14,618 bases of DNA from positions 1 to 14,618 of the forward strand of contig JABJKO010000304.1 in the NCBI GenBank assembly GCA_018660305.1, in the 5' to 3' direction. Positions 1 through 6,161 of the stretch are shown here, piece by piece (within the stretch, counting starts at the first letter, position 1; the number at the start of each line of letters is the position of its first letter). Made by a program: the position numbers and the translations under genes. The DNA is from Rhodospirillaceae bacterium (GTDB lineage: Bacteria; Pseudomonadota; Alphaproteobacteria; MPNO01; UBA2964). Under the pieces are notes generated by a model, which worked only from the letters and a program-made list of their open reading frames with translations, was not told the DNA's origin and did no database searches.

Positions 1-190
1 CCGCCGCCGTCGCCGCCAGCCTGCCTTTGCCACCGCCTACCTGAGATCCCAGCAGGCCGCCCAGTGCGCCGCCGATTATGGCGCCACCGGTCTGCTTTTG
101 ACCGTATTTGTTGCCCTCGCAGGCCGTCAGGCCGAGCATGAGAACAACCATCAATGCGGGCGTCGCATATCTTTTCATCGTCGTATTCAT
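1..190 (-). CDS. Glycine-zipper outer-membrane lipoprotein (17 kDa antigen-like), partial
   Basis: Only the first 63 codons are inside the window; the gene runs off the left edge. The reading frame starts at the ATG at 190, seven bases after a good Shine-Dalgarno AGGAG; a second in-frame ATG lies at 178. The N-terminus is basic (MNTTMKRYA), then hydrophobic, ending in a lipobox LTAC with the lipidated cysteine at residue 24. Residues 34-54 carry the Gly-rich pattern GGAIIGGALGGLLGSQVGGG, a glycine-zipper (2TM-type) motif as in the Rickettsia 17 kDa surface antigen family. Such proteins are small envelope lipoproteins, generally of unclear function. A sigma70-like promoter lies upstream. Partner and exact role cannot be told from this fragment. 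Confidence 0.8.
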   Translation of the reverse strand, partial: MNTTMKRYATPALMVVLMLGLTACEGNKYGQKQTGGAIIGGALGGLLGSQVGGGKGRLAATAA

Positions 191-260
191 AAAAGTTCTC
201 CTAGAACACCGATTACAATCAAGCCTACACAAGGTTAGCCCGGAATATTAGAATCAAATG

Positions 261-289
261 GTGATAGTACCCACTTCGTTGCAAGTCAA
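261..289 (-). promoter_or_regulatory. Sigma70-like promoter for the glycine-zipper lipoprotein
   Basis: On the minus strand a -35 hexamer TTGACT (289-284, 5 of 6 consensus bases) is followed after exactly 17 bp by TATCAC (266-261, 4 of 6). This would start transcription near 253 and give a leader of about 60 nt before the ATG at 190. It is inferred from hexamers and spacing only. I see no equally good promoter for divergent pdxH in the same 183-bp gap. Confidence 0.5.
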
Positions 290-373
290 AAAAGTATTAG
301 GCGGCCCTTAAATTCGTTCGGATTTGAGTTAAATCGTGCGATTATGAGGCGCTGAATTTCTGTACGGAAAGCC

Positions 374-964
374 ATGGATAGCGCCAATTTTCACGATCCA
401 GTCGCCCATTTCAAGGACTGGTTCGACCGTGCAAACCAGATGGAACCGGATCTGGCGGACGCCATGACGCTCGCCACCGTCGATTCGGAAGGACAGCCTT
501 CGGCCCGAATGGTGCTGCTCAAGGACGCCGATCAGCGGGGGTTTGTCTTCTACACCAACCTGCAAAGCCGCAAGGGCCGTGAATTGTCACAAAACCCAAA
601 GGCGTCCCTGGTATTTCACTGGAAATCGCTAAAACGTCAGGTCCGCATTGTCGGAGTCACCGAACCGGTCACCGACCACGAGGCGGATGATTATTTTGCG
701 TCCCGCGCGCGCGGGGCGCAGATTGGCGCCTGGGCATCGGAACAGTCGGCGGCGATGGACGGCGCCTATGATCTGGAAAAACGCGTCGCCAAATACACCG
801 CGAAATTTGGCCTGGGTAAGATCGCCCGCCCGCCGTTCTGGTCAGGCTACCGGCTGGTCCCCACCGAGATTGAATTCTGGGAGGAACGGCGCTTTCGCCT
901 CCATGAACGCGTTCATTACCGGCGCGCCGGGGATCACTGGATGTCGGAGCGGCTATTCCCCTGA
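374..964 (+). CDS. pdxH: Pyridoxamine/pyridoxine 5'-phosphate oxidase
   Basis: This is the FMN-dependent cytoplasmic oxidase that converts pyridoxine or pyridoxamine 5'-phosphate to pyridoxal 5'-phosphate, the last step of vitamin B6 synthesis and salvage. The 196-residue protein is full length for the alphaproteobacterial form, slightly shorter at the N-terminus than the 218-residue E. coli enzyme. Visible family motifs are RMVLLK (45-50), YTN (60-62), SRKG (65-68) and QVR (89-91) in the FMN-binding split barrel. The C-terminal dimerisation and substrate region has RPPFWSGYR (152-160), EIEFW (165-169), RLHER (175-179) and the near-invariant ending ERLFP. The ATG at 374 has only a weak GGAAAG upstream. 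It is divergent from the lipoprotein and followed by a 158-bp gap, so it is probably transcribed alone. Confidence 0.96.
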   Translation: MDSANFHDPVAHFKDWFDRANQMEPDLADAMTLATVDSEGQPSARMVLLKDADQRGFVFYTNLQSRKGRELSQNPKASLVFHWKSLKRQVRIVGVTEPVTDHEADDYFASRARGAQIGAWASEQSAAMDGAYDLEKRVAKYTAKFGLGKIARPPFWSGYRLVPTEIEFWEERRFRLHERVHYRRAGDHWMSERLFP

Positions 965-1122
965 TCAGAAACATCAGAAACAGCAGTGAAATGACCTTGG
1001 CGACCGGCCCGAAACTTCTTGAACCGAATACGAAAAGCGACAAACCTATGGTGGCGTGAAGGCCTGCCGCAGGGTTTTCTTGTAAAGAGTAGTTTTTACG
1101 ATCAGGTACAGTGGAGGAAATG

Positions 1123-1992
1123 ATGGCGATCAAGACAATTCTGGCTTGCGTCTGCAGCGGTGAATCCAGCGAAAACGTGCTCGAAGCGGCATGGCGGATC
1201 GCCTCCCCCTTCGATGCGCATATCGAGGCCCTGCATGTCCGGGCGGACCCGCGCGGTCTTGTCCCCTATACCGGTGAGGGGATGGACGGCTCCATGATCG
1301 AGGAGATTATGGAAGTCACCGAACGCGAAGGCGGGGAACGTTCCGAAGCCGCCAAAAAAGCCTTCGATTCCTTTTGCCAGAACAAAAGCGGGCTCACTGT
1401 CACCGATACGCCAACCGGGGCATCGGGCTCCACAATCTGTTGGCGCGAAGAGAGCGGCCGCGAAGATGAGATCGTGGCCATCCGGGGCCGATTGTTCGAT
1501 TTTACTGTTGTTGGCCGTCCGGTCCGCGACAGCGCCTTGCCATCGCCCATAACGCTGGAGGCGGCGTTGCTCGACACCGGCCGGCCCATCCTGATTGCAC
1601 CGCCTTCCATGCCTGCGGCGACCGGGCGCCACATTGCCGTGGCTTGGGAAAGCAGCCCCGAGGCCGCCCGGGCTTTGTCCAATGCGATTCCGTTCCTGGA
1701 AAAAGCCGACCGGGTAACCTTGTTGTCCGCGGATCCCGTTGAGCCGCCGTCCATTCCGCCGTCGGAAGGAATCGCCCGGCTTGCCTGGTCGGGCATCAAG
1801 CCGGAATTGGTGACTTTCGATGCGACGCAGGAAGAAATTGGCGCGGCTTATCTCCGGCATGCGGGTGAGATCAAGGCGGATATGCTGATCAAGGGCGCCT
1901 ATGCCCGCAGCCGCGTGCGACAGATGATCCTCGGCGGCCGAACCCGTCATATTATCGGCAATACGGAAATACCCGTTTTCCTCAGCCACTAG
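1123..1992 (+). CDS. Tandem-domain universal stress protein (UspA family)
   Basis: A 289-residue cytoplasmic protein with two Usp domains in tandem. Domain 1 starts at IKTILACVCSGESSENVL (residues 3-20) and ends near RPILIAP (154-160). Domain 2 begins at HIAVAWESSPEAARAL (170-185) and ends in IPVFLSH. The last domain keeps the nucleotide-binding-type segment GAYARSRVRQMILGGRTRHII (258-278), related to the G-x2-G-x9-G-S/T signature, but the usual GHS triad reads ARS, so ATP binding is uncertain. Alphaproteobacteria commonly encode such proteins of about 280 residues, linked to stress survival. The ATG at 1123 is chosen because GGAGG lies five bases upstream; a GTG at 1111 would include the ribosome binding site itself, and the ATG at 1120 is too close to it. 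Confidence 0.88.
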   Translation: MAIKTILACVCSGESSENVLEAAWRIASPFDAHIEALHVRADPRGLVPYTGEGMDGSMIEEIMEVTEREGGERSEAAKKAFDSFCQNKSGLTVTDTPTGASGSTICWREESGREDEIVAIRGRLFDFTVVGRPVRDSALPSPITLEAALLDTGRPILIAPPSMPAATGRHIAVAWESSPEAARALSNAIPFLEKADRVTLLSADPVEPPSIPPSEGIARLAWSGIKPELVTFDATQEEIGAAYLRHAGEIKADMLIKGAYARSRVRQMILGGRTRHIIGNTEIPVFLSH

Positions 1993-2029
1993 GTTTTGCC
2001 AGAAGGGTTCGCGTCGGTGTCAGGTCGTC

Positions 2030-2770
2030 ATGGCTGATCAAAAGAAGACTCTCGTTTTGACCGGCGCCAGCCGGGGTATCGGTCACGCGACCGTCAAGCG
2101 GTTCAGCGAAGCGGGGTGGCGGGTTATTACCTGTTCGCGGGACGATATACCCGATGAATGCCGGCGAGATCCCAATTGGGCCCATCATATTCCAACCGAC
2201 CTCGCTTCTCCCGAAAGCGTTACCCAGTTTATTGAACAGGCCAATGCGTTCCTTGGCGAGGACGGCCTCCACGCCCTGGTCAACAACGCGGCACAATCCC
2301 CAAAGACGCCCTATAAGGAACGGCTGGGATGTCTGAACGGTGATCTCGATGGTTGGCGGGATGTGTTCGAGCTTAATTTTTTCGCCGCGATCACCCTGTC
2401 CCGCGGGTTTGCCGGCGCCCTGCATCGCCAAAAGGGGGCCATCGTCAACATTACGTCCATTGCAGGACATGCCATCCACCCCTTTGCGGGATCCGCCTAT
2501 TCCACGTCCAAGGCGGCGTTGTCGGCTTTGACGCGGGAGATGGCGGTGGAGTTCGCGGATCTCGGCGTGCGCGTCAACGCCGTGGCGCCGGGCGAGATCG
2601 AGACCGAGATGGTGGGGCCGGAATATGAATCCCTCATCCCCAGAATTCCGCTGAACAGGATGGGAACCTCCGACGAGGTTGCCTCTGTCGTGTATCGTTT
2701 ATGCGAAGAGGATTTTGGCTATGTCACCGGGTCCGAGATCTTCGTCACCGGCGGGCAGCACCTGCTGTAG
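2030..2770 (+). CDS. Short-chain dehydrogenase/reductase (SDR family, classical)
   Basis: A 246-residue NAD(P)-dependent oxidoreductase of the classical SDR family. The Rossmann nucleotide-binding motif is TGASRGIG (11-18), followed by the structural NNAA (85-88) and the active-site tetrad N116, S143, Y157 and K161 (YSTSK). The C-terminus VTGSEIFVTGGQ is typical. The Arg in the glycine motif leans toward NADP(H), but this is weak evidence. The substrate cannot be told; relatives are often labelled 3-oxoacyl-ACP reductase on similarity alone, and nothing nearby suggests fatty acid synthesis. It starts 37 bp after the universal stress protein gene, with AGG five bases upstream of the ATG, so the two may share a transcript. 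Its stop is one base from the stop of the convergent regulator gene. Confidence 0.92.
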   Translation: MADQKKTLVLTGASRGIGHATVKRFSEAGWRVITCSRDDIPDECRRDPNWAHHIPTDLASPESVTQFIEQANAFLGEDGLHALVNNAAQSPKTPYKERLGCLNGDLDGWRDVFELNFFAAITLSRGFAGALHRQKGAIVNITSIAGHAIHPFAGSAYSTSKAALSALTREMAVEFADLGVRVNAVAPGEIETEMVGPEYESLIPRIPLNRMGTSDEVASVVYRLCEEDFGYVTGSEIFVTGGQHLL

Positions 2771-2771
2771 A

Positions 2772-3350
2772 TCAGTCTTTGACGTTCTGACCAGGCAGAA
2801 ATCCGCGTAGCCATTCGAGGCGGTCTTCGACGATGCCGATTTCCTGGTCCAGCCAGGCGATTAGGTGGCCGGGATAGTCGGAATATTGTCCCCGCAGATC
2901 GACAAGCCGTGCCAGATCCGTTTCGCAGGATTCGGTCATCATGGCGAGTTGCGTCTGCTGGTCGTCTTCCGGGAGCAAATGAAGGAAGCGGAATTTTAGC
3001 GCCACAATCAGTTTGTTGACGTCGCTCAGAGGCGGCCGAAGATGGGCCCGCAAAAGCTCAAGGAGTTCGGTGCGGCCATCGTCGGTCAGGGTGAGCTCGG
3101 CCTCGGCACCGCCGTCTTCGGCGCCGTCCAGCGGGCGAACCAACCCCTCATAACGCAGCATCTCAATGGAGGTGCCCATGAGTTCCAAAGAGGGCCCGGC
3201 GACACGGCTTGCGAAATTCCGCACGTCCGCGGCCAGCGCGGCATAGGTCATGGGCGTTTCCGCCAACGTACCGAGCGCTGCCAGTCGGACCGCTTCGCGC
3301 GGCAGGAGGGAATTATCCTGATACACAATTCTGTCCCCGAGGTCCTTCAT
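2772..3350 (-). CDS. PadR-like winged-helix transcriptional regulator
   Basis: A 192-residue protein with no catalytic motif. Residues about 15-85 have the pattern of a winged helix: helices in LLPREAVRLAALGTLA and MTYAALAADVRNFASR, a helix SLELMGTSIEMLRYEGLVRPL, then a beta wing ELTLTDDGRTELLELL. Residues about 105-185 form a long predicted helical part (FRFLHLLPEDDQQTQLAMM... LIAWLDQEIGIVEDRLEWLRGFL) like the C-terminal dimerisation helices of PadR proteins. I read it as a PadR-like repressor, though not a textbook member. A perfect inverted repeat covers the -10 region and stops three bases before the ATG, which suggests autoregulation. No ribosome binding site precedes the ATG at 3350, and no in-frame start exists in the bases just upstream. 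Its ligand and other targets are unknown. Confidence 0.7.
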   Translation of the reverse strand: MKDLGDRIVYQDNSLLPREAVRLAALGTLAETPMTYAALAADVRNFASRVAGPSLELMGTSIEMLRYEGLVRPLDGAEDGGAEAELTLTDDGRTELLELLRAHLRPPLSDVNKLIVALKFRFLHLLPEDDQQTQLAMMTESCETDLARLVDLRGQYSDYPGHLIAWLDQEIGIVEDRLEWLRGFLPGQNVKD

Positions 3351-3352
3351 CC

Positions 3353-3372
3353 ATGGTGTAACTATACACCAT
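3353..3372 (-). promoter_or_regulatory. Operator-like palindrome over the -10 of the PadR-like gene
   Basis: ATGGTGTA, a 4-bp centre ACTA, then TACACCAT: a perfect 8-bp inverted repeat. On the minus strand its middle reads TATAGT (3366-3361), one mismatch from the consensus -10 box, and the regulator's ATG follows ten bases later. No clear -35 box is seen 17 bp upstream. Known PadR-family operators are TGT/ACA-type inverted repeats, and the core here (TGTA-N4-TACA) fits that style. Autorepression is inferred. Confidence 0.6.
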
Positions 3373-3439
3373 CGAGGTAAAGATTGGATAAGGCCAATTC
3401 GAATTTATTAAGCGGTAGAAAACAACCTCTTAGTCCGGA

Positions 3440-5059
3440 TCAGGGGGCGTTGAGCTGGGCAAAAAAATCATTGCCTTTGTCATCGACGACGATAAAGGCA
3501 GGGAAATCCTCGACCTCGATACGCCACACAGCCTCCATGCCAAGCTCTTCATACTCGACCACTTCGACCTTGCGAATGCAGTCCTGCGCCAGTCGGGCGG
3601 CCGGGCCGCCGATGGAACCGAGATAGAACCCGCCATGTTTATGGCAGGCTTCGGTGACCTGTTTCGACCGGTTGCCTTTGGCCAGCATGACGAAACTACC
3701 GCCCTTCGCCTGGAAATCCGCAACATAGGAATCCATCCGGCCGGCCGTAGTCGGGCCGAACGACCCCGACGCAAAACCGTCCGGCGTCTTGGCGGGGCCG
3801 GCGTAATAGATCGGGTGATTGCGCATGTAGTCGGGCATGGCCTCGCCGGCGGCCAGCCGCTCGGCAATTTTCAGATGGGCGAGATCCCGAGCAACGATCA
3901 TGGGACCGGTCAAGGCGAGACGTGTCTTGACCGGATGCTGGGAGAGAGTCTCGCGGATCTTGTCCATGGGCATGTTGAGATCCACCGCGATTACATCGCC
4001 GCCCAGCGATCCTTCTTTGATATCCGGCATGTACTGAGCCGGGTTGGTCTCCAGCCGCTCGAGGAAAATGCCGTCGCGCGTGATTTTGCCCCGTGCCTGC
4101 CGGTCGGCGGAACAGGACACGCCGATTCCGATGGGAAGCGACGCGCCGTGACGCGGCAACCGGACGACGCGGATATCGTGGCAGAAATATTTGCCGCCGA
4201 ACTGGGCGCCGATCCCCATCTCACGGGTTTGGGCGAGGATCTCAGCCTCCATCTCCAGATCGCGGAATGCCTGGCCGTATTTATTGCCCTGGGTCGGGAG
4301 GCCGTCGAGATAATGCGTGCTCGCGAGCTTGACCGTCTTGAGGTTGAGTTCGGCCGAGGTTCCTCCGATGACGATGGCGAGATGGTAGGGCGGGCAGGCG
4401 GCCGTTCCCAGCAGCATGATCTGGTCGCGGAGAAACGTCGCCAGCTTCTCCGGATTCAGTGTTGCCGGTGTCTGCTGATACAGAAAGGATTTGTTCGCCG
4501 AGCCGCCGCCTTTGGCAATGAACAGGAATTTGTAGGTATCTCCATCGGTGGCATAAATATCCACCTGTGCGGGCAGATTGTCGCCCGTATTGATTTCTTC
4601 GAACATGGAGAGCGGCGCAAGCTGCGAATAACGCAAATTGGATTCCGTATAGGTGTTATGGACGCCTTCGGCCAGGGCGGCCTCGTCGTTCCCGGCGGTC
4701 CAGACATGCTGGCCTTTTTTCCCCATGATGATGGCGGTCCCGGTATCCTGGCACATGGGAAGGATACCGCCGGCGGCGATGTTGGCGTTCTTCAACAGAT
4801 CCCAGGCGACAAAATGATCGTTGGGCGAGGCATCCTTGTCATCGAGGATGCTGGCGAGCTGCTTCAGGTGATCGGTGCGCAGGAAATGCGCCGTGTCATA
4901 GAACGCCTGTGCCGAGAGTTTGCTGAGACCGGCAGCCTCGACGGTCAGGATGTCGGTGCCCTTGAATTTTTCGATCCCCACGTGGTCCGTGGTGAGAGGC
5001 CGGTATTCCGTCGTGTCCTCATCCAGCGGGAACATCTCGTGAAAGCTAAATTCCGACAT
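3440..5059 (-). CDS. fumA: Fumarate hydratase class I (iron-sulfur)
   Basis: An oxygen-sensitive [4Fe-4S] fumarase that interconverts fumarate and L-malate in the TCA cycle. It belongs to the long single-chain class I type (FumA/FumB of E. coli, about 548 residues). Counting from the upstream ATG at 5071 (543 residues), the three cluster-binding cysteines are C107 in MCQDTGTA, C226 in AACPPYH and C320 in GVSCSADR. Other conserved parts are GGTSAE (236-241) and the C-terminal beta-subunit-like half with [12 protein letters not shown] and [13 protein letters not shown] prefer the ATG at 5059 ([10 protein letters not shown], 539 residues) because AGG abuts the 5071 codon with no spacing; both remain possible. 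It lies about 70 bp downstream of sspB on the same strand and may be co-transcribed. The FumA/FumB label denotes the class only. Confidence 0.95.
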   Translation of the reverse strand: MSEFSFHEMFPLDEDTTEYRPLTTDHVGIEKFKGTDILTVEAAGLSKLSAQAFYDTAHFLRTDHLKQLASILDDKDASPNDHFVAWDLLKNANIAAGGILPMCQDTGTAIIMGKKGQHVWTAGNDEAALAEGVHNTYTESNLRYSQLAPLSMFEEINTGDNLPAQVDIYATDGDTYKFLFIAKGGGSANKSFLYQQTPATLNPEKLATFLRDQIMLLGTAACPPYHLAIVIGGTSAELNLKTVKLASTHYLDGLPTQGNKYGQAFRDLEMEAEILAQTREMGIGAQFGGKYFCHDIRVVRLPRHGASLPIGIGVSCSADRQARGKITRDGIFLERLETNPAQYMPDIKEGSLGGDVIAVDLNMPMDKIRETLSQHPVKTRLALTGPMIVARDLAHLKIAERLAAGEAMPDYMRNHPIYYAGPAKTPDGFASGSFGPTTAGRMDSYVADFQAKGGSFVMLAKGNRSKQVTEACHKHGGFYLGSIGGPAARLAQDCIRKVEVVEYEELGMEAVWRIEVEDFPAFIVVDDKGNDFFAQLNAP

Positions 5060-5129
5060 GGCTGATCTCATCCTGAGCTTCGGTTGGAAGGGTCGCGATG
5101 GCGTGTGGCCATGGCGGTGACTTTAATGT

Positions 5130-5645
5130 CTATTTCTTGCGGAAATTATCAAGGGCGACGATCTCGGCATCTCCCGGTTCCGTGGCGACATTCTCGATGT
5201 CTGTCGGCGGTGTCGGTGGGTTGTTTGGGTCCGCGGCTGTTTCCGGCGCAATGGACGGTGTGTCCCCTTCGGCGGCATCCGTGGTATCGAACTGGAGACC
5301 GAATTTAACCGACGGATCCACGAACGCAGAAATCGTCGTATAGGGGACTGTCAGGCTTTCGCGGACGCCGCCAAAACTCAGCGCTATGGAAAACCCGGTT
5401 TCATCGACCACCAAGTCCCAGAACTGGTGCTCCACGACAATTGTCATTTCTTCCGGGTACTGGGCGAGCAGCCGGTCGCTGATCTGTACGCCCGCTTCCT
5501 GCGTTCGGAATGTAATATAGAAATGATGGAGACCCGGCAGGCCGTTGTCGACGACGACCTCAAGCGCGCTGCGGACGACGCCGCGCATCGCCTGCTCCAC
5601 CAGCTTCGGATATTCCAGAAAATCCTGGGTCATCGCGCCCGACAT
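5130..5645 (-). CDS. sspB: ClpXP adaptor protein SspB (alpha type)
   Basis: SspB tethers proteins carrying the tmRNA-encoded degradation tag to the ClpXP protease. The 171-residue product has the alphaproteobacterial adaptor core: LVEQAMRGVVRSALEV (15-30), LPGLHHFYITF (36-46), YPEEMTIVVEHQFWDL (63-78), SIALSFGGVRESLTVPY (86-102) and FVDPSVKFGLQF (108-119). A flexible Pro/Thr/Ala-rich acidic linker (about 121-160) leads to the C-terminal ClpX-binding motif EIVALDNFRKK. The start is the ATG at 5645 or the in-frame ATG at 5633 (MTQDFLEYPKL); neither has a strong ribosome binding site. A TAGAAT -10-like hexamer lies on the minus strand at about 5722-5717. The gene immediately follows ssrA on the same strand, pairing the adaptor with the RNA that makes its substrates. 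Confidence 0.95.
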   Translation of the reverse strand: MSGAMTQDFLEYPKLVEQAMRGVVRSALEVVVDNGLPGLHHFYITFRTQEAGVQISDRLLAQYPEEMTIVVEHQFWDLVVDETGFSIALSFGGVRESLTVPYTTISAFVDPSVKFGLQFDTTDAAEGDTPSIAPETAADPNNPPTPPTDIENVATEPGDAEIVALDNFRKK

Positions 5646-5733
5646 ATCATGATTGTCGTTTTACGGGATTTGCAGGCAGGAGCGCAAGAGGGCACCGGCC
5701 TAAGCCGGCGCGCGTATTCTAATCCGATCAGTA

Positions 5734-5803
5734 CCGGCCCTCTCCCCCACCCGGCCACCCATAGGATACTGACGTTGGGTGGCCGGGTGGGGGAGAGGGC
5801 CGG
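5734..5803. repeat. Large perfect intergenic palindrome (27-28 bp arms)
   Basis: The left arm 5734-5760 begins CCGGCCCTCTCCCCC and ends GGCCACCC. The right arm 5777-5803 is its exact reverse complement, with no mismatch over 27 bp; one more A-T pair (5761/5776) makes 28 bp and a 14-base loop. It lies between the 3' end of ssrA and the start of sspB. Neither side carries a T-run, so it is not a standard intrinsic terminator. CCCTCTCCC-type palindromes are a common form of dispersed intergenic element (RIME/REP-like) in proteobacteria; that assignment is an inference from a single copy. Transcribed from ssrA, it would fold into a very stable hairpin ahead of sspB. Confidence 0.85.
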
Positions 5804-5882
5804 AGCGTCTTCGTCCAAAGCGGAGAGAATTAGGTGGGGGGCTTCTGTTGCCCGGCGCCCCCCGGGCCGCGCTTACCTAATG

Positions 5883-5915
5883 TTAGGCAGCGAGGGCCAA
5901 GTCATTATCATTGGC
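5883..5915 (-). other. tmRNA proteolysis-tag reading frame ANDNDLALAA
   Basis: Inside the ssrA coding piece, the codons GCC AAT GAT AAT GAC TTG GCC CTC GCT GCC and TAA (stop 5885-5883) encode ANDNDLALAA. With the alanine carried by tmRNA itself the tag would be AANDNDLALAA. The ANDN start matches alphaproteobacterial tags, which SspB recognises, and the hydrophobic-Ala-Ala end matches the ClpX/ClpA degron. At 11 residues it equals the E. coli tag length and is shorter than the 14-residue Caulobacter tag. The resume codon GCC is assigned by analogy. Confidence 0.9.
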
Positions 5916-5998
5916 ACTTGTAATTCGGCCCGATAACGGCGGTACCATGCCGAGCAAAAAACCAGTCTTTAGACGCGCGTCGATCCTATTTCGCCCCC

Positions 5999-6030
5999 AA
6001 TGAAAATCTCGACTGACCGGGATTTAAAAT
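5999..6030 (-). other. Spacer between tmRNA acceptor and coding pieces
   Basis: These 32 bases lie between the CCA end of the acceptor piece (6031) and the first G of the coding piece (5998). In permuted ssrA genes the intervening segment is cut out of the precursor, leaving a two-chain RNA. The boundaries follow from the 7-bp acceptor pairing; the 5' cut would be expected from RNase P. Because CCA is encoded, its 3' end needs only trimming. Confidence 0.75.
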
Positions 6031-6116
6031 TGGTGGAGGCGCCGGGTACCGCCCCCGGGTCCGCATCGCTTATTGCACTGGCCGTTTATCGCCATAGCTG
6101 GTTACCCAGCCCTTTC

Positions 6117-6145
6117 AATATAGGGTGATTCTGCCCTAATTTAAA
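6117..6145 (-). promoter_or_regulatory. Sigma70-like promoter for ssrA
   Basis: On the minus strand TTTAAA (6145-6140, 4 of 6) and TATATT (6122-6117, 5 of 6) are separated by 17 bp, placing the RNA start near 6113-6110 at the GGGCTGG that opens the acceptor piece. The spacer contains a small inverted repeat TAGGG-N8-CCCTA (6121-6138). The thyA start codon lies only 16 bp beyond the -35 box, so the divergent thyA promoter must overlap this region or lie within the tmRNA gene. Confidence 0.6.
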
Positions 6146-6161
6146 GTTAGCGAATAAGGTT

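Larger units (their letters stand above)
5829..6112 (-). ncRNA. ssrA: tmRNA (SsrA), circularly permuted two-piece alphaproteobacterial form
   Basis: This RNA rescues stalled ribosomes and adds a degradation tag. The acceptor piece comes first. It holds a GCTGG-GTAA-CCAGC hairpin, a T-arm CCGGG-GGCGGTA-CCCGG (6058-6042), the acceptor strand CGCCTCC (6041-6035), discriminator A and CCA (6033-6031). After a 32-nt spacer, the coding piece starts GGGGGCG (5998-5992), which pairs with CGCCTCC over 7 bp including one G-U. The conserved GGATCGACG follows, then the tag frame and, 3' of its stop, a pseudoknot with GGGGGGC (5863-5857) pairing GCCCCCC (5842-5836). ATTAGGT/ACCTAAT (5881-5875 with 5835-5829) closes that domain. 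ACTGG in the coding piece can pair with CCAGT in the acceptor piece. The T-loop is not the standard TTCRA type. Outer ends are approximate. sspB lies just downstream. Confidence 0.93.

Noticed and set aside
1064..1082. Possible terminator CCTGC-C-GCAGG followed by GTTTTCTT after pdxH
   Set aside because: The stem is effectively 4 bp with a three-base loop and the T-run is interrupted, which is too weak to call.
669..1133. Minus-strand frame with a hydrophobic segment in the pdxH-usp gap
   Set aside because: The hydrophobic stretch (about 970-1045) is tempting as a membrane peptide. However, most of the frame is antisense to pdxH, there is no ribosome binding site, and the start overlaps the usp ribosome binding site.
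3635..5065. 476-codon plus-strand open frame
   Set aside because: It lies entirely antisense to the fumarase gene, whose frame contains all three cluster cysteines. The antisense product has no family-like motifs and reflects GC-biased codon use.
5630..5818. Small minus-strand frame upstream of sspB
   Set aside because: Most of it is the translated palindrome arms, with no ribosome binding site and no family resemblance.
5427..5936. Plus-strand open frame across sspB, the palindrome and ssrA
   Set aside because: It overlaps the opposite strand of sspB and of the tmRNA coding piece, and reads through the palindrome. It is a chance frame.
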